Assembly (NCBI GenBank): GCA_963204915.1
Contig: CAUJHS010000022.1
Coordinates: forward strand, 62,001 to 126,000
DNA: 64,000 nucleotides
Direction of reading: 5' to 3'
From: Planctomycetota bacterium
GTDB lineage: Bacteria; Planctomycetota; Planctomycetia; Pirellulales; Pirellulaceae
The position numbers and the translations under genes were made by a program. Under the pieces are notes generated by a model. That model saw only the letters and a program-made list of their open reading frames with translations. It made no database searches and was not told where the DNA came from. Position 1 is the first letter of the stretch. Every line of letters starts with the position of its first letter. Below, in pieces: positions 45,246 to 54,694 of this stretch.

Positions 45246-46598
45246 TTATACTGCTGGTTCAAGTTGCGGAGCTGCCGGAGCGGCCCCGATTGCGGCATGG
45301 AATTCTTTGCGCGCTTCCTTTTCCGCCTCAGGCGAGAAGCGTACAAGCAGCACGAGCATCGAAGACAAGGTTACAACGCCACCGAGCACAAGTAAGCCTG
45401 TCGGCCAGGGAATCTCGCTCTTGAACAAGAAACCCGCGGCGACAGCGCCCGCGTTTCCACCGGCTCCGACGACGCCAGAAACAACGCCCAAGGCCTTTCG
45501 ATTGATGAATGGCACCACGGAATACGTGGCGCCCGCGGACATTTGCACAAACAGTGCGAAGATCATCAAGGCAGGCAGCGCTAACACAAGTAACCGCATT
45601 TGCGAAAAGAACATCAGGGCAAGGCCTTCGCAAAACAGCACAGCAAACAACCACATCACGCGCCCTTGCAGTCCCCAGCGTCCGCCGAACTTATCGCCAA
45701 GCACGCCGCCCAACGTACGAGCGAACAGGTTCATACCGCCATAGCATGCGGCCATCAGGCCCGCAGCCATCAGTCCTAAACCAAAGTAGTCGGCAAAGTA
45801 CAAGGCGGCGATGTTCTTAATTGTTAACTCGACGCCGAAGCACCCTCCGTAGGCCACAAACAACGCCCAGACTCGGTAGTCGCGACAGGCGGCCCACAAC
45901 GAGACCTGCGATTTTTTCGCCTCGGGCAGGCGGCCGGTTCGCCGCAGTTCTTTGAAGTTTCCCTCAGGAGCGTCTTGCGTAAGAAAGAAATAGGCGATCC
46001 CTGTCAACAGGCAGACCATTCCTGCCAAAATCATCGAAAGCCGCCATCCGATGGCTTCGCTGAAACCGCACACCGTGACAAAGAACGCGAAGACCGCCGG
46101 CATAACCACTTGAGTGACTCCGCCTCCGAGATTACCCCAGCCTGCGGCCGTCGCATTGGCTGCGCCTACTACATTGGGCGCGAACATGATCGAGGTGTGA
46201 TACTGCGTAATGACAAACGAGGCGCCAATCAGGCCAATCAGCAAACGAAACAGGAGGAACGTCTCGAAGTTCTGCGCCAGCCCGATGGCCATCACGGGAA
46301 GAGCCCCTAAGACCAACACCCAAGTGTAGGTAAGACGCGGCCCATAGCGGTCGCAAAGCCAACCAATCACCAAACGCGACAGGATCGTGGCGGCGACCGA
46401 TGCAATGATGGTCCAACCTACTTGCTCTTTCGTCAGCGAAAGTTCATCGCGCACCACGACCATCAATGGCGCAATTCCAAACCAAGCAAAAAAACACAAG
46501 AAGAACGCGAACCACGACATATGGAACGCGCGTATTTGAGGCATCTTCCATTGAAAAAAGTTGCCCCACAGGTTGGTTGCTTTTCCCGTCACCTGCAT
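45246..46598 (-). CDS. narK: Nitrate/nitrite transporter, NarK/NasA type
   Basis: 450 residues with 12 predicted membrane spans. It begins with a cytoplasmic end and then IRAFHMSWFAFFLCFFAWFGIAPLM, typical of the NNP family. Both nitrate signatures are present: AAGWGNLGGGVTQVV at about 151-165 and GVVSGVVGAGGNAGAVAAG further on. MFS motif LCDRYGPR follows span 2. It moves nitrate in or nitrite out. It is divergent from the nitrate reductase operon and has its own strong sigma-54 promoter candidate 49-64 bases upstream of the ATG. Confidence 0.95.
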   Translation of the reverse strand: MQVTGKATNLWGNFFQWKMPQIRAFHMSWFAFFLCFFAWFGIAPLMVVVRDELSLTKEQVGWTIIASVAATILSRLVIGWLCDRYGPRLTYTWVLVLGALPVMAIGLAQNFETFLLFRLLIGLIGASFVITQYHTSIMFAPNVVGAANATAAGWGNLGGGVTQVVMPAVFAFFVTVCGFSEAIGWRLSMILAGMVCLLTGIAYFFLTQDAPEGNFKELRRTGRLPEAKKSQVSLWAACRDYRVWALFVAYGGCFGVELTIKNIAALYFADYFGLGLMAAGLMAACYGGMNLFARTLGGVLGDKFGGRWGLQGRVMWLFAVLFCEGLALMFFSQMRLLVLALPALMIFALFVQMSAGATYSVVPFINRKALGVVSGVVGAGGNAGAVAAGFLFKSEIPWPTGLLVLGGVVTLSSMLVLLVRFSPEAEKEARKEFHAAIGAAPAAPQLEPAV

Positions 46599-46646
46599 TT
46601 CCGATCTTTCTTTCTGAAAGAGACAAAACTTGAACCGGCTCCGGTT

Positions 46647-46662
46647 TGCAACCCGCGCGCCA
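46647..46662 (-). promoter_or_regulatory. Sigma-54 (-24/-12) promoter candidate for narK
   Basis: On the minus strand TGGCGCGCGGGTTGCA differs from TGGCACG-N4-TTGCA at a single specified base. The predicted start near 46636 gives a leader of about 38 bases to the narK ATG at 46598. Confidence 0.75.
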
Positions 46663-46950
46663 AAACTAACCTTCGGGAATTGCTCAGCAAGTACATCTCA
46701 AGTTCTTCTACGAAAATACTGGGGCTGTGTGTCGTTAACGCCTCGCTAACAACTTGAATGACTTGAGGTCGCCGCCATGGGCTGCCCAGATGTTATGCGG
46801 CCGTGCCCACTTTTCTTGCAACTCGGTCAGTCAGCGTGATGTCCTACCCATGCACTGCCGTCGCGCTTCGCTGCACGCGCGGCTTGTAAGTTGGTGAAAT
46901 GACTACCTTTGTGCGACTAGTAATTCACCACTCCGGCCAAATGGCATGCG

Positions 46951-46966
46951 CGGCATACTACTTGCG
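46951..46966 (+). promoter_or_regulatory. Sigma-54 (-24/-12) promoter candidate for the nitrate reductase operon
   Basis: CGGCATACTACTTGCG has GGCA and TTGC with GG-N10-GC spacing. The predicted start near 46977 lies 49 bases before the ATG at 47026. It is divergent from the narK element across a space of about 290 bases that could hold shared activator sites. Confidence 0.68.
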
Positions 46967-46978
46967 TTAGAGTCCGCC

Positions 46979-47005
46979 GGGCCGCGCTATGGCAGCGCCG
47001 CGCCC
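46979..47005 (+). promoter_or_regulatory. GC-rich leader hairpin before the nitrate operon
   Basis: GGGC (46979-46982) pairs with GCCC (47002-47005), and GCGCT (46984-46988) pairs with AGCGC (46994-46998) around the loop ATGGC. It starts right after the predicted transcript start. It might be a regulatory hairpin, but there is no T-run and chance is possible in this GC-rich stretch. Confidence 0.3.
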
Positions 47006-47025
47006 TTACTCATGTTGAACTAGCC

Positions 47026-48738
47026 ATGTCGGTTCTGAACGCCGCTGCTCTCGAAACATCTCCCTTGTTGGAGATCGAGCGCATGCTCGCGGAACAGCAG
47101 CGTTTGACCGCCGTTGAGCAATTCACCTTTTGGAAGGAGCAAGGTAACGCATCAACTCCAACGCAGCGGTATCGCGATTTGATGCCCCTTGCCGCGCCGC
47201 GCTCCGGCGAGCAATATGCTTTCGAGGTGGACCTGGACGCATGCACCGGCTGTAAGGCTTGTGTCGCGGCGTGCCATAGTCTGAATGGTTTGCGTGAGGG
47301 CGAGACTTGGCGAAGCGTCGGCTTGTTGCACGGGGGCGACGCTCATTTGCCGGTGATTCAACATGTTACTTCGTCTTGCCACCATTGCCTCGAGCCTGGC
47401 TGCCTCCAAGGTTGCCCCGTTAAGGCCTACGAAAAAGACCTGCAAACGGGAATTGTGCGGCACTTGGACGACCAGTGCATTGGCTGTCAGTACTGCATCT
47501 TCAAGTGCCCCTACGATGCGCCAAAGTACAACCGTGAATTGGGTATTGTGCGCAAGTGCGACATGTGCCACAGCCGGCTTTCCGTCGGTGAGCCGCCCGC
47601 CTGCGTTCAAGCTTGCCCCAACGGCGCCATACGCATAACGGTCGTCGATCGCGAAGACGTTGCTCGCCAAAGCGAAAACAATGTGTTTCTTCCGGGCGCC
47701 GCCGAGCCGGAGCACACCTTACCCACAACGATCTACCAGAGCGCGCGTCCGCTGCCTCGCAACTTGTTGCCTGCCGATTATTACGCCGCACGCACCGAAC
47801 ACGCGCATACGCCGCTGGTGGTGATGTTGTTGTTGACGCAAATGTCGGTGGGAGCGTTTGCCGCAGACCAAGCGATCTTTGCCTGGATTGCCCGCAGTCA
47901 GAATCAATTGCTCTCTAGCGTTCAACCCGCACACGCCATCGCCGCGCTCTTGTTGGGGTTATTAGGCATGGGTGCATCGGTGTTGCACTTGGGAAGACCG
48001 CTCTATGCGTTTCGAGCGATCTTGGGCTTGAGAACGTCGTGGCTCAGCCGGGAAATCATCGCATTCGGGTTCTTCGCCGCTTTTGCATCGCTCTACACGG
48101 CGTCCACCTGGCTCCAAGGATCGTTTCTATCAATCTCTAGCGAGGTGCGCACCGGTCTGGGCGCAGCGGCGTCCGCCATGGGACTTTTCGCGGTTTTTTG
48201 CTCTGCCATGGTCTATGTCGACACGGGGCGCACATTCTGGCGTTTTCCGATTACCACAAGCAAATTCTTCTTGACATCCTGCGTGCTCGGGCTGCCGGTC
48301 GTTTTGCTTATCTCGCTTGCCGCCGCTGCGTGGTCTCCGTCGTTGAGCGCTGCTGAGGTAATGCAACACTACGGTCGATCGTTATGTCGAGGCGTCATGC
48401 TCGCCGCCACGAGCAAGCTGCTTCTCGAAGGCTCTGTATTTCTTCATCTTCGAGACCGTCGGCACACAACGCTCAAACGCACCGCGCTAATACTGACCGG
48501 GCCGCTCGAAGTGAACACGCTTGCTCGTTTCTTCGTTGGCGCGGTCGGCGGAGTTTTGCTTCCGGCGGCGCTCGTCGCAGAAAACACGCTTGCTGCGCCA
48601 CGAGGATACAGCCCTCTCTTTGTCGGAATCATCACGCTGCTGATGCTTGTCCTGTTGATGACCGGCGAGTCCTTGGAGCGCCGGTCGTTTTTTGCCGCGG
48701 TCGTCGCGCCTCGCATGCCAGGAGTGCCCGCTTCATGA
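47026..48738 (+). CDS. Fused four-cluster ferredoxin and DmsC-type membrane anchor
   Basis: 570 residues. The N-terminal part (about 65-230) is a DmsB-like iron-sulfur subunit with four cysteine sets: [13 protein letters not shown] (Cys73 on), [26 protein letters not shown] and CDMCHSR...[10 protein letters not shown], enough for four [4Fe-4S] clusters. The C-terminal part (about 262-560) has about eight membrane spans like DmsC/YnfH quinol-oxidising anchors. In most molybdoenzymes these are separate proteins. No Tat or Sec leader is present, so the electron-transfer domain is probably cytoplasmic. It is the first gene of the nitrate operon and overlaps the next by ATGA, so I infer that it feeds quinol electrons to that molybdoenzyme. 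Confidence 0.9.
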   Translation: MSVLNAAALETSPLLEIERMLAEQQRLTAVEQFTFWKEQGNASTPTQRYRDLMPLAAPRSGEQYAFEVDLDACTGCKACVAACHSLNGLREGETWRSVGLLHGGDAHLPVIQHVTSSCHHCLEPGCLQGCPVKAYEKDLQTGIVRHLDDQCIGCQYCIFKCPYDAPKYNRELGIVRKCDMCHSRLSVGEPPACVQACPNGAIRITVVDREDVARQSENNVFLPGAAEPEHTLPTTIYQSARPLPRNLLPADYYAARTEHAHTPLVVMLLLTQMSVGAFAADQAIFAWIARSQNQLLSSVQPAHAIAALLLGLLGMGASVLHLGRPLYAFRAILGLRTSWLSREIIAFGFFAAFASLYTASTWLQGSFLSISSEVRTGLGAAASAMGLFAVFCSAMVYVDTGRTFWRFPITTSKFFLTSCVLGLPVVLLISLAAAAWSPSLSAAEVMQHYGRSLCRGVMLAATSKLLLEGSVFLHLRDRRHTTLKRTALILTGPLEVNTLARFFVGAVGGVLLPAALVAENTLAAPRGYSPLFVGIITLLMLVLLMTGESLERRSFFAAVVAPRMPGVPAS

Positions 48739-50990
48739 ACGTCGCTCTTCCCCAGTACGAGGCGGCCCGAACTTCGCTCGCGGCGCAAGCGCGGCAGTGG
48801 CTACATCAAACCAACGGCGCACTATCGGACGAATTGACGTTGCAGCCTGCGCGCTTCAGTTTAGGTTTAACACCGGCTCATCTTCAGCCAGACGCCGTCA
48901 CAACCGCCGTATGCGGTTTCTGTTCGACCGGCTGCGGCTTGCATATTCACTTGCATCAGGGTGAGGCGATCAACATTAGTCCCGCAACGATTTATCCGGT
49001 GAACTTAGGCGCTGCATGTCCCAAAGGTTGGGAAGCACTGTCGGTATTAACGGCGTCTGACCGCGCCGTCACTCCGTTGGCGCGCAATCATCGCGGGCGC
49101 CTGGTTCCTGTCGATTGGGACGCCGCGCTTCGTACGTTCTGCGAGCGCTTTCAAAAAATTCAGCAGCAGCATGGCCCCGAGTCCGTCGCGTTTCTCAGTA
49201 CGGGACAAATCGCGACCGAGGAAATGGCGCTCCTGGGCAGCCTTGCCAAGTTCGGCATGGGTATGCTGCACGGCGACGGAAATACCCGGCAGTGCATGGC
49301 CACGTCCGTCGTCGCGTACAAGCAGTCGTTCGGTTTCGACGCGCCGCCCTACACCTACGCTGATCTGGAAGAATCGGACGTCATCGTTCTGGTTGGTTCC
49401 AACTTATGCATTGCCCATCCGATCTTGTGGCAACGCATCGTTCGCAATCGGCATCGCCCAGAGATTCTTGTAGTCGACCCTCGCCGAACGGAAACCGCAA
49501 TGGCCGCCACACAACATTTGGCGTTGCGGCCCAAGTCGGACATGGTCTTGTTCTACGGTATTGCCTATTGGCTTGTAGAACAGGGCCATATCAACTCGGA
49601 GTACATTCAGGAGCATACTTCCGGCTTCGAAGAATTTCGTGCTCACCTGGCCGAATATCCATTGTCGCGCGTCGTCAAAGAAACGGGCTTGGACGAGGCC
49701 GCCATTCAGCATGCCGCACAAACAATCGCGAGTGGAAAGCGAGTTTCGTTCTGGTGGACAATGGGTGTCAACCAAAGCTATCAAGGCGTGCGGACCGCAC
49801 AATGCCTGATCAATCTCGCGCTGATGACGGGCAATCTCGGTCGGCCAGGCACGGGCGCGAACTCGATTACCGGCCAATGCAACGCGATGGGGTCTCGACT
49901 GTTCAGTAACACCACGAACTTGCTCGGCGGGCATGACTTCACGAACGCGGCGCATCGTAAAAAGATCGCTAAGATTCTCGATATCAACGAAGCCCGCATC
50001 CCCGATCAAAATAGCTGGGCCTATCCCGAAATCATCGAAGGGATCTTGCGGGGGAAAATCAAAGGTCTTTGGGTCATCGCCACTAATCCTGCCCATTCGT
50101 GGATCAATCAACAGGGCGTGCGAGACATCTTGAGCCGCCTCGACTTCCTTGTCGTGCAAGACATGTACCACAGCACGGAGACCGCTCAGATCGCCGACCT
50201 GGTTCTGCCCGCAGCTGGTTGGGGCGAGAAGGAAGGCACGTTCATTAACTCGGAACGACGCATCGGTTTATTGAAGAAAGTATCCAAAGCGCCGGGACAA
50301 GCGTTGAGCGACTTTTCCATTTTCCGTCTGGTCGCGCAGTATTGGGGATGCGGCGAAATGTTCTCTCGGTGGACGTCGCCCGAGGCGGTGTTCCACCTGT
50401 TGAAGAAATGTTCGCGCGGGCAACCTTGCGACATAACCGGAATCCGTGACTACCGCATGCTGGACGAATCCGGCGGTATTCAATGGCCGTTTCCCGAGGG
50501 TGTAACGGAGGATCGTCCCGAACGTCGCTTATTCGAAGACGGCAGGTTTCTACACCCCGATGGGCGCGCCAAATTCCTCTTTGAAGCCCCGCGCGATATG
50601 CCCGAGCCACCGAACGCGCGTTACCCCCTGTTATTGATCACAGGGCGCGGAACGGCTGCCCAGTGGCACACCCAAACACGAACCGACAAGTCCGAAGTGC
50701 TGCGAACGATGTATCCGCGACAAGTGTACGTAGAAATCAATCCTCAAGACGCGAAGCAAGCGGGAGTTAAGCCGAACCAGCCCGTGGTGGTCGAATCGGC
50801 GCGAGGACGGATCAAGGCGACCGCGTTTGTCACCGCGACGGCGCCGCCGGGCCAGGTTTTTATGCCCATGCATTATGAGGAAACCAACAAGCTGACTCAT
50901 GCTCACTTTGATCCTTATTCGCGTCAACCGTCCTACAAAGACAGCGCCGTGAATATCCGTCCGCTTGCCGACGGCGATGTCGATCTTTAG
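48735..50990 (+). CDS. nasA: Molybdopterin nitrate reductase, assimilatory type
   Basis: 751 residues from ATG 48735, overlapping the previous stop; no Tat leader, so cytoplasmic. The N-terminal cluster is C-x2-C-x3-C-x27-C (Cys60, 63, 67, 95). [10 protein letters not shown] holds Cys187, which by comparison with NapA/NasA ligates molybdenum. Other hallmarks are [51 protein letters not shown] and, at the C-terminus, [17 protein letters not shown]. These features fit assimilatory nitrate reductase; the gene context (narK, nitrite reductase) supports nitrate over formate or DMSO. It lacks the C-terminal [2Fe-2S] extension of some NasA proteins. Confidence 0.93.
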   Translation: MNVALPQYEAARTSLAAQARQWLHQTNGALSDELTLQPARFSLGLTPAHLQPDAVTTAVCGFCSTGCGLHIHLHQGEAINISPATIYPVNLGAACPKGWEALSVLTASDRAVTPLARNHRGRLVPVDWDAALRTFCERFQKIQQQHGPESVAFLSTGQIATEEMALLGSLAKFGMGMLHGDGNTRQCMATSVVAYKQSFGFDAPPYTYADLEESDVIVLVGSNLCIAHPILWQRIVRNRHRPEILVVDPRRTETAMAATQHLALRPKSDMVLFYGIAYWLVEQGHINSEYIQEHTSGFEEFRAHLAEYPLSRVVKETGLDEAAIQHAAQTIASGKRVSFWWTMGVNQSYQGVRTAQCLINLALMTGNLGRPGTGANSITGQCNAMGSRLFSNTTNLLGGHDFTNAAHRKKIAKILDINEARIPDQNSWAYPEIIEGILRGKIKGLWVIATNPAHSWINQQGVRDILSRLDFLVVQDMYHSTETAQIADLVLPAAGWGEKEGTFINSERRIGLLKKVSKAPGQALSDFSIFRLVAQYWGCGEMFSRWTSPEAVFHLLKKCSRGQPCDITGIRDYRMLDESGGIQWPFPEGVTEDRPERRLFEDGRFLHPDGRAKFLFEAPRDMPEPPNARYPLLLITGRGTAAQWHTQTRTDKSEVLRTMYPRQVYVEINPQDAKQAGVKPNQPVVVESARGRIKATAFVTATAPPGQVFMPMHYEETNKLTHAHFDPYSRQPSYKDSAVNIRPLADGDVDL

Positions 50991-51049
50991 CGGTGTTGGC
51001 AGTCCGGCGCGACCTATTTCGCAGTTTCATTCAACACGATTCCTTCGTC

Positions 51050-52915
51050 ATGGCGCACGACAACAGTTTCACCCCGGAACAACAGAATTATCTTCAAGGC
51101 TTTGTGCTCGGCTCGGATGTCGCACGGGCCGTGCGCGGGCTGCCTGTGTTGTCGGGTTGCGCAAGACCCTCGAACTCGTCCGAGATTGTTCGAATTGGCC
51201 CGACAAAGCCTTCGGAACCTATTCAACACGGCCCTGACCAACCCCATTACGAAGCGCAGAATCGTTTTCTGAATACGGGCAAGAAATTGACGAAAGAGGA
51301 GCAGGCCAAACGCGACAAACCGCCCTTCGAAATGTGGGAATCAATGCGTCGGAACGCCGCTTCCGGCCAGTTCCCCAGCGGAACCGATGTGTTTCTATAC
51401 AAGTATCACGGCTTGTTCTACGTCGCGCCCGCGCAAGATTCCTTTATGTGCCGCCTTCGGTTTGCGGGAGGTGCGATGTCTTCCCATCAGTTGCGCGGGA
51501 TCGCCGACCTGGCGCAGCGATATGCGGGAGGTTACGCCGACGTTACCACTCGGGCGAATTTGCAGCTTCGAGAGATTTCGGCAAGTAACGGCCTGCACGT
51601 ACTCGAGGCCCTGACCGATCTCGGCGTGATGAACCGAGGCGCCGGCGCCGACAATATTCGCAATGTCACCGCTACCCCAACAAGTGGTTACGATCCTCAA
51701 GAACTCATTGAAACGCTGCCGCTCGCCAAGGAGATGCATCATTACATTTTGCAGCACCGTGAAATGTACGGATTGCCGCGGAAGTTTAACATCGCTTTCG
51801 ACGGCGGCGGCGGCATACGAGCTCTGGAAGACACGAATGACATCGGCTTCAGCGCCGTACATGTGCCCGAGCAACACGCGACCTCTGATACGCCGTCCGG
51901 TGTGTACTTCGAATTGGGCTTGGGCGGAATCACGGGTCACAAAGACTTCACGCGAGAAACCGGAGTGTTGCTCCGTCCTGATGAATGCATTCCTGCCGCC
52001 GCGGCAATCGTCCGCGTGTTCTTAGCGCACGGAGATCGTACTGATCGGAATAAGGCGCGGCTTAAGTACTTGCTCGACACGTGGGGCATGGAGAAATTCC
52101 TGGATGAATCGCAAAAACTGCTTTCCTTCACTTGGCGACGTTTTCCCAGACAACATTTGACGCCGCGGCCGGCCGAAGATCGTTTCGCACACATCGGGTT
52201 TCATTCGCAAAAACAGAAAGGCCGATCGTATGTCGGAGTCGTATTGCCCGTGGGCCGCCTAACCGTACGGCAGATGCAAGGGCTCGCCTCCATCGCCGAT
52301 GAGTTCGGCAGCGGGTTGATACGACTTACGGTATGGCAAAACTTACTGATTCCCGACATCGATGACACGAACATCCCCCTCGTTCAGCAACGCCTTGAAC
52401 TGCTTGGCCTGGATTGGCGCGCCACGAGTTTCCGCGCGGGCCTAGTCGCTTGTACTGGCAATGCGGGTTGCAAATACGCAGCGTCCAACACGAAGGGCCA
52501 CGCTCTCATGCTGGCGGAATACTTGGAATCACGGCTTTCGATCGATCAGCCCATTAACATTCACCTCACGGGTTGCCACCACTCGTGTGCACAACACTAT
52601 CTTGGCGACATTGGCCTGCTCGCGGCGGGCGTGGAAATTGGAGATGAGATGGTAGAAGGTTATCACATTTACCTAGGCGGAGGATGGGACGCCCGGCGCG
52701 GTATTGGACGTGAGTTGGCGCGCTCAGTTCCTTTCTCCGAAGTCCCGGAATTCATATTTCGACTATTGTTCGCCTATACGGAACACCGCCTGACGCCCAA
52801 GGAATCGTTTACGGAATTCGCCCAACGGCGAACAGTCGAGGAACTGCAAACGATGCTTCGCCTAACAACGACGTTCAGCAAGGACATGGCCTCGACTCCG
52901 GCGATCGCCTCGTGA
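51050..52915 (+). CDS. nirA: Ferredoxin-type assimilatory nitrite reductase
   Basis: 621 residues from ATG 51050; an in-frame upstream codon at 50993 would add 19 residues. Two nitrite/sulfite reductase half-domains are visible. The sirohaem-[4Fe-4S] ligands are [11 protein letters not shown] (Cys468, Cys474) and [10 protein letters not shown] (Cys509, Cys513), the canonical C-x5-C...C-x3-C. Substrate-side Arg and Lys segments ([11 protein letters not shown]) are present. It reduces nitrite to ammonium with six electrons. It sits between nasA and the Fe-S flavin reductase, which is the likely electron donor. Sulfite reductase is the alternative, but the context favours nitrite. Confidence 0.92.
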   Translation: MAHDNSFTPEQQNYLQGFVLGSDVARAVRGLPVLSGCARPSNSSEIVRIGPTKPSEPIQHGPDQPHYEAQNRFLNTGKKLTKEEQAKRDKPPFEMWESMRRNAASGQFPSGTDVFLYKYHGLFYVAPAQDSFMCRLRFAGGAMSSHQLRGIADLAQRYAGGYADVTTRANLQLREISASNGLHVLEALTDLGVMNRGAGADNIRNVTATPTSGYDPQELIETLPLAKEMHHYILQHREMYGLPRKFNIAFDGGGGIRALEDTNDIGFSAVHVPEQHATSDTPSGVYFELGLGGITGHKDFTRETGVLLRPDECIPAAAAIVRVFLAHGDRTDRNKARLKYLLDTWGMEKFLDESQKLLSFTWRRFPRQHLTPRPAEDRFAHIGFHSQKQKGRSYVGVVLPVGRLTVRQMQGLASIADEFGSGLIRLTVWQNLLIPDIDDTNIPLVQQRLELLGLDWRATSFRAGLVACTGNAGCKYAASNTKGHALMLAEYLESRLSIDQPINIHLTGCHHSCAQHYLGDIGLLAAGVEIGDEMVEGYHIYLGGGWDARRGIGRELARSVPFSEVPEFIFRLLFAYTEHRLTPKESFTEFAQRRTVEELQTMLRLTTTFSKDMASTPAIAS

Positions 52916-53040
52916 AAGCGTAATTAACGGCTTACCTCGGCTACTTAGGTACATCCTGCGTTCGTTGTGAAATCAGGACCTGTTCAACCTGGTTTCTTTG
53001 ATGCAGAACGACTTTCCTCACACTTTGCGTTGTGAACATT

Positions 53041-54669
53041 ATGGCTGTTTCCTTGCTTCCCCCGAGCGCGCCTTTTACGAGCGAACAGCGGGCTTGGCTC
53101 GATGGTTTCTTCGCAGGTCTTTTGGGTCTTGCCGAGACGCCAGATCAACCAACAACCGAAGCAGCCCTTCATACCGCGGCCAATGCATTGCCTGCTTTGG
53201 CGGGCAAAGCCCCTGATACGGTGTCAACGAGCAAAGCGGAGGAGTCGCCCCCTTGGCATGATCCCGCGCTATCGCTGGAGGAGCGGATGCAGTTGGCCTC
53301 GGACCGACCGATCGCTGATCAATTGATGTCCGCCATGGCGCAACTCGACTGCGGAGCGTGCGGATACGTGTGCCGGACGTATTCACTCGCGATTGGTCGC
53401 GGTGAGGAGAAAAACCTCTCGCTCTGTTCACCGGGCGGAGCTCCTACGGTTAAAGCGATTAAACGCCTTCTCAAAGAACATCAAACTTCGAACGACGGCA
53501 TCGAGGCGAGTCCGCCGGCAAAAGTGCCGACGGCGCCCAGTATGCTGGCGAATTGTTATTGCCGAAAGAATCCTTTTCCAGCGAAGCTAGTCGAGTCCTC
53601 GAAACTTAATGGCGTTGGTTCGCAAAAGGAAACGCGACATGTGCGGCTGAACCTCGCTGGCAGCGGTCTGACCTATCGCGTGGGTGACGCCCTGGGCGTC
53701 TTTCCCACAAATTGCGATGCTTTGATAAGCCAAATTGTGAACCTTCTGGGGGCCACAGGACAGGAAGTCGTGATAGGGCCGAGCGGCACGGAAGCCGCCT
53801 TTTTTCATTCGCTGCGTAGCGTGGATTTGAAGAACGCGCCTGAAGAGCTGATCGAACTGTTATTCAAGCTCGCGGCGGCTCCGGAAGATCGCCGTCGCTT
53901 GCGCACGTTGGGCGAGAATGATGGTTTGCTGGCGACGATGGATGTGTTGGATGCTCTGCAAATCGCGCCTTCCGCACGTCCCTCGCCCGAGGCGCTGCTT
54001 GCCACACTAACACCGTTGGCGCCGCGTTTGTACTCTATCGCCAGTTCGCCTGCAGCACACGGCGATGAAATCCATTTGACCGTGGGAAAGGTGTTTTGGG
54101 AGAAGGCTGGCCGGTTACGCAAAGGCGTGGCGTCGACCATGCTTGCCGACCGCGTAGCGCCGGGCGACGAGATTCCGGTGTTCATTCAAGCATCGCATGG
54201 GTTCACATTGCCTGAGAGTCCCGCGGCGCCAATCATTATGGTGGGGCCGGGCACGGGCATCGCTCCCTTCCGCGGATTTCTGCACGAACGTCAGGCTACG
54301 GCGGCGCCGGGTCGCAATTGGCTATTCTTTGGCGATCAGCGTCAAGATTGTGATTTTCTTTATCGTGACGAACTCGAACAGTTCCGCACGAGCGGCGTGT
54401 TGCAAAGATTGGATACCGCGTTCAGTCGTGATAACACCGAGAAAGTCTACGTTCAACATCGGATGGTGGAGCACGGGGCCGAGTTGTTCCGTTGGCTTGA
54501 GGAAGGCGCGTATTTCTATGTTTGCGGCGACGCATCGCGAATGGCCAAAGACGTTGACGCCGCGCTCCATGAGGTTGTGCGGCGTCACGGGAATCACTCG
54601 GCAGATGACGCCAAACACTACGTCGCCATGTTGGTCAAGCAACGTCGTTACCGACGCGACGTCTATTGA
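53041..54669 (+). CDS. Fe-S domain fused to CysJ-like FAD/NADPH reductase
   Basis: 542 residues from ATG 53041 (a GTG at 53032 is possible). About 100 variable residues come before a small iron-sulfur motif, DCGACGYVC...LCSPGG (Cys104, 107, 111, 129). The rest is the cytochrome P450 reductase/CysJ module: an FAD domain with PRLYSIASSP (flavin site) and an NADPH domain with VGPGTGIAPFRGFLHER, FFGDQRQDCDFLYRDEL and YVCGDASRMAKDV. The flavodoxin (FMN) domain of CysJ is missing and the Fe-S domain takes its place. I infer electron flow NADPH to FAD to Fe-S to the nitrite reductase. Last gene of the nitrate operon. Confidence 0.9.
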   Translation: MAVSLLPPSAPFTSEQRAWLDGFFAGLLGLAETPDQPTTEAALHTAANALPALAGKAPDTVSTSKAEESPPWHDPALSLEERMQLASDRPIADQLMSAMAQLDCGACGYVCRTYSLAIGRGEEKNLSLCSPGGAPTVKAIKRLLKEHQTSNDGIEASPPAKVPTAPSMLANCYCRKNPFPAKLVESSKLNGVGSQKETRHVRLNLAGSGLTYRVGDALGVFPTNCDALISQIVNLLGATGQEVVIGPSGTEAAFFHSLRSVDLKNAPEELIELLFKLAAAPEDRRRLRTLGENDGLLATMDVLDALQIAPSARPSPEALLATLTPLAPRLYSIASSPAAHGDEIHLTVGKVFWEKAGRLRKGVASTMLADRVAPGDEIPVFIQASHGFTLPESPAAPIIMVGPGTGIAPFRGFLHERQATAAPGRNWLFFGDQRQDCDFLYRDELEQFRTSGVLQRLDTAFSRDNTEKVYVQHRMVEHGAELFRWLEEGAYFYVCGDASRMAKDVDAALHEVVRRHGNHSADDAKHYVAMLVKQRRYRRDVY

Positions 54670-54694
54670 TGCAGCAGGAGACGTCCTTCGCAAA

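Noticed and set aside
49047-50171. Long antisense frames within the nitrate reductase gene and similar ones elsewhere
   Set aside because: They lie opposite well-supported coding regions and show no motifs; such frames are common in GC-rich genes.
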